A DNA stretch of 64,000 bases from Styela clava (Eukaryota; Chordata; Ascidiacea; Stolidobranchia; Styelidae), in assembly GCF_964204865.1 (NCBI RefSeq), contig NC_135250.1, positions 22,063,395 to 22,127,394 of the forward strand. The letters run 5' to 3'. How positions within the stretch are numbered: the stretch's first letter is position 1; every line of letters starts with the position of its first letter. Under the pieces are notes generated by a model that saw only the letters and a list, made by a program, of their open reading frames with translations, was not told where the DNA came from and ran no database searches. Both the position numbers and the translations under genes were made by a program. Shown here one piece after another: positions 32,948 through 44,900 of this stretch.

Positions 32948-34220
32948 TATATTTTTATTTCATCGTCTCCGCTTTCCTATTTTGGTTGATTATGTGTAGC
33001 CAATTTTATTCACATTTTAGCAAATTTGCTCGAATATTATGATTTTTTTAGAATATGAGCTTACATGATGTAAAATTGTTTCACCTGCAACAGTAAAATT
33101 TTCTCTGTGTGCGACTGTATACAAATATTGTACATTTTACCTAAAATGAATAATTGATGATCTACAGATGTAATAGAAAATGAAACGTGCATATTAGTAG
33201 TATATTTAATGAGGTCACAACAACTTGTGATGATTTTTAATAAAGTATTGTAAATAAAAGTTAAAATATAGTTTCTTTGAGTGGAACGGAACAGATAACA
33301 CAGCACACTCAATTAGAAAGTTTAGTACGTAAGCCGTCAATTCAGATCTGATATAAAAATGCCGTATGGCATTGTATCGCTCTATGCGCATGGTTCCCAT
33401 CGGCTTCTAACGCATGACAGGCTGCAAATACTTATCTTGTTGCCAGGCAGTCTTACCACACGAAGTGCTTGGCATCTTAAATTACAAGTAACTCGTCACG
33501 TAGGCTATACCATACAACAACACAAATGCAGAAGTAGGAAGCTAAGGTTTTGAATGTACGATATAGCCAATGTTACAACCTGGATTAGGAGATGAAATTT
33601 AGCTTGACTCCTGGTTAACCAAGGGTTGTTTCGATGATCTACTTGTGCTCACAGCTCGGGTTCGCTCCTGACGTCACTGGGCCATTGCAAAATTAGTCGC
33701 CCAAAGTTGCTTATTCATATCCAATCAGACCGAAACAACAATTATGCGTCGACGTAATGATTTAAACCGGTATCATTGCAATTTAAACAATCAGGGTCAT
33801 GTTTCACTAGATATCAATAATGGATAACGTGCCTGGGGCTTTGCATATTGGTGTTACCTGTTAGTCAATTCAAGTATTAGATTCCTTAACTAATAAAAGT
33901 TGATAAAAAATTGTCTGATTTGATTCATGATTTATCTCACTCATCGTGATTGCTATAATACTGAAAGAAATACATACACTAATGGGCACAGATAAACCAC
34001 AAACACACTCGCAGCTGCAATTTTGACAGACGAAAAGGTCAACACCATTCAATTTGTATACGGGATATACACCGCCATGAAAGTTTGCAGTTTCGCCTCT
34101 CATTATCACGCTTATGAGTCCCGAGGGAAAGCAGATAAGATAAAGTAAAGCGAAAGCGTGCCCATAAGTTCACTTTCCTCTGGGTTTGGAACTAAGGGAC
34201 TTTTAAGTAAATAATGGGAG

Positions 34221-34726
34221 CTGCAGGATAGCAATTTAAAAAAGCAAGTGCATTCTGAACAATAGGATAATTCATTGCATTCTGATTTTCCTGAGACCAC
34301 GGTGTACGCATATTCAGCTGGAGTTGCCAAACTCCTCACATTCCAGTGATAATAATAAATTGAATTACGATAATTTAATAATAGGTTTTTGAAGCCTTTA
34401 GCCGGATAAAGTCCGTAGGCTTAAATGTCGTGAAATAGACTTGATATAACTCCACTCTGTCTAGACTAGACTAGACTGCAGGATAGCAATTTAAAAAAGC
34501 AAGTGCATTCCGACCAATAGGATAATTTATTGCATTCTGATTTTCCTGAGCCCGCGGTGTACGCATATTCAGCTGGAGTTGCCAAACTCCACACATTCTA
34601 GTGATAATAATGAATTGAATTACGCTAATCTAATAATAAGTCTTTGAAGCCTTTTGCCGGATAAAGTCCGTAGGCTTAAATGTCGGGAAATAGACTTGAT
34701 ATACCTCCACTCTGTCTAGACTAGAC
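34221..34726. repeat. Recent 255-bp tandem duplication
   Basis: Unit 1 (34221-34475) and unit 2 (34476-34726) both start CTGCAGGATAGCAATTTAAA and end in a CTCTGTCTAGACTAGAC run. They differ at scattered single bases only (for example TTCTGAACAA against TTCCGACCAA), so the duplication is young. The CTAGA repeats at the junction may have mediated it. Confidence 0.9.
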
Positions 34727-36964
34727 AAAGCGGCATATCTTGCTGAATGAGGCAAAAGGTGTTTTGACTTTCGTAAGAATAATGAAAGGGATAGTTTTAG
34801 TCCCGAAGTTTTTAACCGACGGCCTATAGTTTAGCTTTAGTGGTAGGCCACGAAGCTGTTTTCAGTGGACCAGAGAACTTGGCATAAATCAGAACTAAGC
34901 TAACAGGAGACTCGTTTAATAATATCATCCTGATCAAATAAGTGCACAGTGCAAAAAGACTTGACCTGAATTTTGTGTTTGTGCCACAACTCTTACTTAA
35001 CAATGATAAATGTATTGGGGGACTAATGACTTTCTACCCACTCATAGCGTGGGCGCTGCCACTGCTAGCAGTGGCTGACCGATGCAAGCGCTGTCGCTAC
35101 CGGCAGTCGCCCCGACTAGCGGGATTAATATGATGTTTTGCGTATCCGTGCGTGTGTACGACAATTTTCTCATTAAAGTTGCATGAATAACATGCTGATT
35201 AATATTTTGCCTGGTGTCCCTTTGCGCGTTTTTTTTTATCAAATAGAGTAGTTGCCATCATAATCTATCTGTTACAAGTCGCAAGCAGAAACCATCTGTT
35301 TTAATCCAGCGAGACTATATTGCAAATTAGCACAAGTTTAATAGATTTTTTGGATCTTTTTCAAGTGCCAGGGTTGTTCAGTTTGTGTTGTCTACCGACA
35401 TAAAAGAAGAGTCCACCTTCCTTCAATTTCGTTTTTTTGTACATATAGATATACCAGAAGAAGAATAAGTGTTGCGATGGTTACTATCAAAACTGTTTAC
35501 CTGGCGTAGTTTTGCTCATTCAGTGACATGGTCTGTCATTGACTGAAATATTAGGACGACAGTGTAAATTAATTGATAATCATTTCATAGGTTGCGAATA
35601 TTCCCATCTTGAATATGAATAAAGCTGACGGAAACAATTCACTTCTGTAACAAAATAAAGACTGGTAGAAATCCTCATGCAAATCTTCACGTTGGGTCAG
35701 TTGTCACCCCCTTCAATTAGGGATACATAAACAAACATCTAAAATGTACCACCAATAATGATAGTGTGAGCAGTATGAGAGTAATGCATTAAATATTGTC
35801 ATTAGTTGGCCTATAAAAAATCATCTATTTCTAATATCTTGCAAATATATGGTTATTAATTGCCTAACTGTTATTGTATATTTATAATATCTTGCAAATG
35901 CAATGTACTCCCAGGGCGCGAATTAAAAGGTAAAGTATCGTCATCCCCTTACAGCTTTGGTGTGCGCGAATGAAGGGCTGACACAAAACCACAGCAGCAA
36001 CGCATCTCCCACTGTATTACCATTCAACGCTCATGTCAAACCGAGGTGAAAAGTTGAGCAAGTTTGAACTTAGTGGAATGATGCAAAAGGAGGTTGTTTC
36101 CTGTCTGTCAGTCATGCTAAAGTTTGAAAATTTTCCGCTTGTGCAATTCCACACTTAATGGCTACATTATATATTTTAACATCTCAGTATTATTGATTTG
36201 TCGATATGAAACATTTCTCGTTTAATCCTCAAAGTTCAGTTTCAAAAAATCGATTTTTGCTTCAATGTATCCTAAACGGGTTGAGCTATGTCTAAGCGGC
36301 AAATGTGAACTGTGTATAGTATAAATCTGTTAATCCACTATTATTTCACAAACCTAATTAAAAAAAATGCTGTCCAAAGCTGTTTTGAAGTTTTTTCAAT
36401 ACATCCCATTCCCATTTCTGTTCCATAATTTCCATCCAAAGGGTGATTTTCCCGATAAAAATCCATATACCCTGAAACTGTTTCACTCTCTAGAAGGCAT
36501 GACATATTTATTTAATTCAGTTTCCAATCTGATTATCTCTAATCCGGCGTATGATTACAAATCGCAATATTATATATTGATTTGATTTTTTAATTTGCGT
36601 AATGTTATGCATTAGGATTAGGATATAAACATAATGCTTCAAATCAGTATGAGTTACCGTTGTAATGTTATGTCGAAAGAAGCTTCAGCAGAAAAGCAGA
36701 TTGATGGGAAAGAGGTTTATCAGCATATTATCGCAGTGAGATTTGACTTTTACCCGGGTGTAATATTCATAAAGTATGGCGTTCCATAGTTTTTTAAGGA
36801 ATAATTCATTTTAGATATATGTCAAATTTTAGTGATGAGAAAGCGCGTGTAAATATCGTTTCCCTCTACCTTAAATTAAAAATTTATATTTCTGATCTAA
36901 ATTACTATGTTACACGTTTGACTTGTTGGGCACAAAGTGTACCGATTATATTATGATTGCATTT

Positions 36965-37085
36965 TTCTTCCTGTTGTTATGAAAACATTGCGTTTCTATT
37001 TGATTACTGGACTAATTGATTTGAAATTTCCAGTGGTTAAAGATTGTTGTTGTCGCTAGGATGCTATTTATTGCTTTTATTTATT
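36965..37085 (+). repeat. Dispersed 'AAATCGCTTTTCT' repeat, copy (3' part)
   Basis: GACTAATTGATTTGAAATTTCCAGTG-TTAAAGAT and TGTCGCTAGGATGCTATTTA are variants of the family blocks seen at 3540-3690. Confidence 0.5.
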
Positions 37086-37424
37086 TCAAAAATGTCTGTG
37101 GGTTATATGGGATTTTTTTTTGTATGCGTTAATGTCATTAAAATTAATTATTGCGCACCTGGCGGTTCTACGTTCTCGTTCGTCGATCTCTGGTAATCAA
37201 ACGAAGTAGGGAAGACTACAGTACCGGTAGTCTACTGTAAAAGATTTGTATCTTGTTATACTTTTAAATATATAGTAATTTATAAGGTCAAGAAGGGTTG
37301 ATCGTTACCTCAACAATTAACTTAATTAATATTACAACATTGATAACTCGTGAAGATGTGCTAAATAAGATCTTTGTCTGGAATAACTGATTTAGTGTAC
37401 GCGAAATAGACACAAGGATCGTTG

Positions 37425-37570
37425 TGCTAAATTCTCGTTGTTGTTGTTAGCCTTGTTGTTGGTGCCGGGAAGAAATCGCTTTTCTGCCTACGGAATTACG
37501 GAACAATCGATTTTAAAATTTCCGTACTTGAAGATGGTTGAAGCCGCTAGAGTGCTATAAATTTTTTTCA
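37425..37570 (+). repeat. Dispersed 'AAATCGCTTTTCT' repeat, copy
   Basis: GTTGTTGTTAGCCTTGTTGTTGG, GAAATCGCTTTTCTGCCTACGG and GCCGCTAGAGTGCTAT occur in the family order, 450 bp from the previous copy. Confidence 0.55.
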
Positions 37571-38243
37571 AATTTTCTCTGAGTCATATGAGCTCGATAA
37601 TTTACCGAAATATTTTTGTTTCAAACGGAACACTTTTTATTTCACAGTGCACACTACAGATTTTCTACTTTATGCCATGCCTAAATGTCTACGCTTTTCT
37701 TATGAATAATCCTTCAAAAATATCATCTGATAAATTGCCATATTTATTGCGATATGATAATGCACAACAGGCAAAAGTTCAGCCAATTATTTCACAAGTT
37801 CATGCTCGGGCCATGGTTGAAGTTCGTCAGGAGAAAGACTTCCGTGTTCCGCTTTTATTCCAAGTACTTATCCTCTCGTCATCGTTAGCATATATCCGTT
37901 CTGACTGCTGTTCGATATAACAAATACAATTCACTCATTCTATGTTAGACTGTGCATTCGAATGAATCAGTTCAGCTTCGAGCCGTTGTGGTTAATGATG
38001 AGATGCAGGCTGACTCGATTGAAACAGCCGGTAAAATAGTCAACTTATTCGTATTCAATTTGCCGGCTTTCAATTTTCAAAGAATCGAATGGGACCTAAA
38101 CTTTACCAGAACCTGTTGCTGTATAAATATTCTGCAATGCTAGATACTAGTGTATATTGGATGTTTATTGCAATAGTCTTACCAACCTTATTTCAACTTC
38201 CAAAAACAATGCATATTCGTTGATTGACCTAATTGTTAAACGG

Positions 38244-38652
38244 GTGCTTACCATATTTCTGAAGCACAAAAATCGGGACGGCGCGGATTGGAAAAGCCAA
38301 CTTTGATTCGATTACAGGGACTTAGTAATAGTTTTAACGTTTCTCATATCATTGTAGGTAGATTACGGGCATCAAAATCAGCTGTGAATACTATTAAAAT
38401 ATGCTCTATTGGTCTTCGCTTCAAATAATGGAAATTGTTCAACTCATTAGATAACTTGCACTAGTGAAGTGAGACGCAAAACAGTGGTGAATCGGCTGCC
38501 TCCGTTAAAAAAATTGTAATAGTACTAAATAGAAAAATTATTTATGACTGAATTACTGCAAAATTGGGGCATTTAAGTTTATCGCTGGGACAATGGAAAA
38601 CATGCTAAAACAGGGACTGTCCCGGCTAAAACGGGATGTATGGTAAGCCTAG
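38244..38652. repeat. Dispersed TIR repeat, copy 2
   Basis: The left side reads GTGCTTACCATATTTCTGAAG and the right side ATGTATGGTAAGCCTAG, inverted around GCTTACCAT. Interior blocks match 2586-2848 (GGTAGATTACGGGCATCAAA, CTGTGAATACTATTAAAATAT). Confidence 0.55.
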
Positions 38653-39508
38653 CATTAGATACACTCATCTCTTTTACTTTTCTAATGAAGCAGTCGTGAG
38701 AAATTATAAATTGTCTAAACTCATTAATTTTGTTAATTACTTCGAATGGAAAAAAAATCTCAGGCAGGTTTTTCTGTAAAATTTTTCTTGATTGCTCGAG
38801 TTGAGTTTACCGATTAGGATATCCATGACAAGGTGGTACAGTGCTAGCTTTATGGAGATGTCCACTGGCTGATGTTTTGAAAATTATCTATGATCGTATT
38901 CATATCGGTCTTCTAAACCAGCTTTATAAATTTTGTCGTTGCGCTATTTAACTTGACGTCAATTCATATATCGTTCGTTTATTTATGAGTTGTTGTCGAA
39001 TTAAGGAAAAAAATGAACATAGATCATGTGGAATAATATGTTTTTGTTTGTCTTTGGCGTTTTATTATATACGTTGTTGACGCGAATGTAGACCTTTATT
39101 GTAACGTTATACAATCCGTGTGAGAGGTAGTGAGAAATGTACACGTGATATAGTGATACGATAGATAGCAGAAATTGTATTGGTAAAATAATATAGAGAA
39201 AATTAGATATATTCGAGTAAGTATGATTAAACGTCGCTTATGAATAGTGTAACGACCTTATCATTACTTTAACTTGGTATGTTAACTCAGGGAGTGCCCT
39301 TTTGCCAAGTGCGTTCTCTGTGCTTTCAGAATATTACCTTTATTTCGTGGCTATGAACGAATTTTGCCGTTTTGAAGTGTTGGCTTGAATACTTTTAGGT
39401 ATTTCTGACATCGCTGTTGCATGGGACCTGCAAAGCACTCTGTGCATTAGCCACCAGGGAATGTCCTTGTTATTTAAACCCTGGAGCATCATAAACTTAG
39501 GCTATAGC

Positions 39509-39580
39509 CAGGGCCGGATTTGGACGATTAGAGGCCCCTAGGCTATTGCATTTGGGAGGCCCCCTATTGCAATTACATCA
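39509..39580 (+). mobile_element. Left end of a hAT-like element
   Basis: CAGGGCCGGATTTGG followed by GAGGCCCC motifs is a recurrent animal hAT terminus. The other end was not found. Confidence 0.4.
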
Positions 39581-41933
39581 TAAACGCTCTATGTAATATA
39601 TTGTGACGTCAAACTAAGGATTTCCTGTATCCTGAAATTTAGTATGACGGAATAAATATATTTTCAAATTGCGTGAAATACGAAATTTTAGTTTAAGGCA
39701 AAATAATATGTTAATCACTCAGGTAGATTGGATAATAACTTAAGTTTTGAAGCACTTTAGGAAACTGGAGGCTGTTGTAATACGGTGCCAGAAAACCTGA
39801 CATCATATCACCGGTTTCAAATCGCCAAAGGTGACATGACCTGATAAATGAAGCAATAATGATAAATAAATTTATCATTCAATTTCTTTCAAATGAACAG
39901 GTCTGTGATAAAAAAGCTCCGAAAATAGTGAAATATATGATAAAACAAAAGAGCTAGAGTTTTGCAAACTTTGCCTTGTGGTAAATTCGGCATTCTATTG
40001 CATTCGAACACACATGTCAATAAATTTAGAAACGCTATTGAGTATCAGAAATGTGCATCGTTAATTGAAAGGTCGCGATTTCTGGTCAATACGAACGTCC
40101 TGTCATGGGACCTATTCCCACGTCAGGTTTTACTTTATTAATTTTTCTGCTAAGAATAATGAGATACAGAATAGAGAGTATTAGTAATCCTGTCAATGAT
40201 AACCAGTAATTAGATTGTCTGCCTATGTCGCGGTGCTGCTGTCGCTAGGAGTTATTTTGATCATTCATAAGAGTAATTGGCCGCAGAGTAGAAAATAACG
40301 CGAACGCAAGTTTGTTGTGCAGTCCCGCACAGTAAATCAGAGGTTTATCAGACAATTCGTGCCATTTTCAACATCAATTTCAACATCTTTCACTGCTATA
40401 GTGTACTGTATAGAATTGTGTATAGGGTATGTCGGTTCAATTTTACTGTCTTTCCAAGGTTATAAAAATAAAATTGTCTTGATTTATTGCATTTTGAAAT
40501 ATTATTATCGACTCTCTTGTCTCTTCTTCTCTCTGAACCTCTGACTACTAAAAAAGACTCGGTTGGATGCGGGTTCTAATCCGTTTACCGTGCACCTAAA
40601 CCTAAAGTATATAATATTCACTACTACTTCGTGAATTCACGTCCACTTCCCCACAACTGATGTGACAAATTACGCAGAGAATGCGGCATCAGATCCATTT
40701 CAATTAATCTAAATAAATAAATCAACTGCAGTAGCTTCTTACGTGTGAGTGGCTGCGTGTTCCAAGCCGCATTGCTTGAGGAAATATTGTGAAATCGTTC
40801 ATATGAACGAGGAAACGCTTTATCTTTTCCAATGATGGAAGATATTTCTCCGTAAAAAGACATATTATGACTCATTTAGTCTTCAGTCTGGGACAGTTTT
40901 ATTTATTGAAGGTTTACGTAGCTTCCATACTTCACTTGGTCTTGTAAACTCAATTCAGAATGTTTTTATTTTGAGAAACTATTTTCGTTTTGGTTCGATG
41001 TTCATGAAACTCATATACGCTATCTGAGAGCATAAATGCAAGGAATAGTTAGAATTGTTAAAGAAAATCCGGATATTATCATTAGGACAATAAAGAGCTT
41101 TTTTGTCAAATGAATTTGTAAGCGGTATTATGTAGCGTAATAAAAGAGATTGCTTTTAATGACGTCGTTGGGTCTTATCAACCTATTCAACGAGTATGGA
41201 ATTCATGTTTACCTAAATCGCTTAGCAAAGTTTACTTAACCGGACTCTGTGTCTATCGCGTTTAAAATTCCATACCTACGATAGTTCTACTTTTTGTCTG
41301 GGAATGAACCCAGTGAGTTTGTACATTTCAGTCAATTCTCACTCTTTAGCGATCTCTTGCAAAGTTGTAAAGAGAAAGGGATTTTTTATTATAGTATGAA
41401 ATTGCCATCAAAGATACTTTTTGCTTAGTGGTGTTGAAAGTGAGTTGATTGTAAGGAATAGTTGCGCTGTGGATCAGCGATGAGTTGTTCTACATCATCA
41501 AAAATAAGCCAAACTCGAGCCTAACTTGGAAGTACAAAATATAAAGACAGCATGCAGTCTGAGATGTATAAATTGGCCATAACATTGTCAAATTGTCGTT
41601 CAGCCGCACTGCTGTTATCATGATCGTTTCTGGACGGAATCGCGACCAAGCCCTGCTGTCTGTCTAAACTTGCTAATCTGCATATCGGTAACCTAATTAA
41701 ATCTAAGATATACGGGAGAGTGCATTTGTTAGATACAATTAACATCAATGAAGTATAAAATTTACTTAAAAATTCATTGGCATCAAAGTTTTTCAGCTTT
41801 TTATTATGATATTTTATGCAGATATTAGCTCCTAACGGTAGCTTCATTCATTGTTAGTTTCCTTCATGGATTGCTAATCTCTAGATGTTACTGTTACGTC
41901 ACAGTGCTTAAATTATATCCGATAAATAAAATT

Positions 41934-44900
41934 ATGGAAGATAACAAAGAAGGACTTTCGGTCAGACGAGGGAGCTGTGTCAGAAGCTTGCGACCTATTC
42001 TATCTCCAAAACCTTGGACAAATTTGTCGCAATTCGGAGAAAAAAGAACTGCCTCCTATAATTTTGATTTAAGGCCGAGTTTGAATTCGTCGCCAGCGAG
42101 AGAACGAAAACATTCTTGGAGAGACGACCCATCTTTGAACGTTCATTTGGAGGCTGATATCGGTACCAGAACACAACCAAGGGGCATAAAGTCGAAAAGC
42201 TGGGCGGCAGGACCGGTATCACCAATTATCAGAAACAGGCCTTACCGGAAAATAAGCGCACCACTGCGTATACCGAATTCATACACTGACAACCATCCAA
42301 AGCCTGGACTACTTGTAAACGGGTCTAGAAGCGAACGAATAACATCACAAAACGTAGATAACTTTGGAATTTTTGAGAGAGACAAAAATGCATTAATAAC
42401 TCGGAAAAGTAAACCATCAGATCAAAAACGTATCCGTCCAAAAGGGCGACATCACGGTTCAGAAAGTCGATTTCGAAGGCGAAAAAGCTTTGAAGATAGA
42501 ATCCATAATAACGGACGTTACGACTCGAGTTCGGAGGAAGAACAGAAGCAGATTTCACACAGAGATCGGAAATTTTCAAGTTCGTCAACTCCGAGTTCCA
42601 ACCTAGCGGTATCTCTTGCAGAAGAATTGAATTCTCCGGTTTTGCAGAAAAAGCTGCAACGAGCCATTGCTAGAAGATCGAACAGCGAGAATAATTTTAT
42701 TCGACAGACGAGGAAAATACGAGTAGAGGGTTGCATGTACAAGTTGACAATGGGTAAGTTTTATTTCTTCATATTTCTGAATAGATGCCTTATTTTTTGT
42801 TCCTAACATTTATCGCTTGCATGACATTGCTAACTTATATTAACCTATATAAGATTCAAATTACGAAGATCTTACAGGCGGATCTTTATAATTACTAAAA
42901 AAACTATGCGATAGAAGGTGACTGGAGCTCAAGGCTCTGAAGCTTGTGCGCAATTTGATTCGACTCCGTTCTAACGAACCCGGGAAATAATTAGGGCTGA
43001 GCATTTCCGAATTCCTGATGATTTCAGTATCAAATCGAATATTTTTTTGAATCGAACTTCGAATACTTGGAAGATTGGTAATTGTTTATAAATTTTTTAT
43101 TGTGATGGGTCATCCAGACATAGAATCCGCCACTCAGACAGTTTGCTGAGGGTTCACCACACACAATAAAAAACATGTTTCATCAACAACTCACTATGAA
43201 AAAGAGTCTTATGTTAGTTTAAATTTAAAAAGATATGACCTCAAACAAAAAGAAATGACGGTTCACCTCGACCTTTGGCGAACAAAAAAAAACAAGATGG
43301 TGGCGATTCTAAATTTTCGTTTCTACCGATTCGAATCACTTAATATTCGATTCGAAATTCCCGGCCCTAAAAATAATAAAGAGAACATCATAAAGAGACG
43401 CTTAGAACAAACCGTTTAGTTTTTCTTACCAATTAGTCTTTATTGGTTTACGATAGTGGGCAGTTATAGAGGCGACTGAAGTAATTTATACATAATTATA
43501 GTGGGTTGGAGGCAGTGCTGCATACTACATATCCATAAAGTATGGTCAGAGAAAAAGTCCTTTTAACCATTAGAATAAGTGGAATTTTTTTCAAATTCGT
43601 TTAACTATTTCCGACCGGAAGATGTCTCGTTTTGCTTTTTGGGGGTTGGTAAGACAATCATGTTTTTTTTTTCAATATTGTACTGTATCGGTATATGTGA
43701 ACCGGGCCACTTGAATGTCCATAATGTTACTATACTTCGAAACATGATGCTTCGATAAAAGTTTATATAAAGTTATTCCTATATTATTAGTTTATTAGAT
43801 ATATTGGAATAAACAGCGTGATTTTTTGACCTCACTGCAAATTCGGTTCATTCGGTATTCATGTATGATCCCCAAGCTAAAAAGAAAACAAGAAATATGA
43901 AACTATTGTAATATATGGACGCCAATTGTTTCAAAGAAAAGCTCGTCTCATAACAGTTCTTTGTGTCATTGTGTATTATCCATAGGATTGGTAAGGAAAA
44001 TGATAATATTATGGAACTTCCCTGGCTGTGCTATCAGTAAAGTTCAGTGTATATTCTGTTATTTTCTTGTTACTGCAGTACGAGAACTTAAAAATTATTG
44101 TCCTTCACTTCAGTAAATCCGATGCATTCGTATTTTGCTTGTTATGCAGAGAAGAGAGCACTCGTTTTAGCAATTTCTCTTGACAAGTTCGCCAGTGTTT
44201 TTACCATAAAATGTTACTAATTTCACACATTTTCTGATATAAAGGTTTGCTCATGATATTTGGCTATGTAAAGCGAGTAGCAGATTCGTCATCTGAGGGA
44301 ATATGCCTAGTTCACTGATTGTATTATCGATTGTAACAGAGCTTATGAGAAGTATATTTGTATCTATGAAATAGTCGATTTACCTCAAAGCAGAGAAAAT
44401 AAATAAAGACCAGTGAGGGTGTAACGATCTGTAGGAAAAGTATATTTTGATCAATTGGACCTCGGATGACCGCAGTTAAGAATACAATTTCATTTAAATT
44501 GATCCGGTTGAATTAGCGATTTGTTATTGTGATGTCATAGTGACTTTCATAACGGATATAATGTACAGTGTATGTATAAAATCCAGTTAGAATTTCAATT
44601 TTGTTATGAAGTAAGTTCTCAATATATCTTGATTAACCAGGTTTGTCAGTGTTTCTTTAACTTGTTTTACCACATTAAATGCACTCATATACAACAATCT
44701 ATATATGGTATCGATAAAATCCCTTCGCAATTGACGTTTGACTCCATAAACAACCCTGTAGGCAATATCAAAATTTTTGGTATTTCAAGCATGAATGTAT
44801 CTAGCTTTGTTTTATCGTATTATACTCGACATACTGACTGAAAACTTTTTAGTAAATAATGTTGCTGTGAGTGCACTCCAATGACGAGTAAACGAACTCT

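Larger units (their letters stand above)
33000..41860. other. Intergenic region upstream of PDE1, no gene recognised
   Basis: I found no exon chain or protein-family signature in this 8.9 kb. The longest frames (110 codons at 37588, 108 codons on the minus strand at 41521) lack any motif and are AT-rich. Recognisable content is the tandem duplication at 34221-34726, dispersed repeats near 37.0 and 37.5 kb, a TIR repeat at 38244-38652 and a hAT-like end at 39509. Distal PDE1 promoters could lie here. Confidence 0.5.

Noticed and set aside
37588..37920. 110-codon open frame on the plus strand
   Set aside because: AT-rich, no domain or signal peptide pattern I recognise, no neighbouring exon in phase, and it lies among repeats.
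42913..42970. A tRNA gene
   Set aside because: The A-box and B-box resemblance is weak and I could not form acceptor and anticodon stems by eye. No convincing tRNA was found anywhere in the window.
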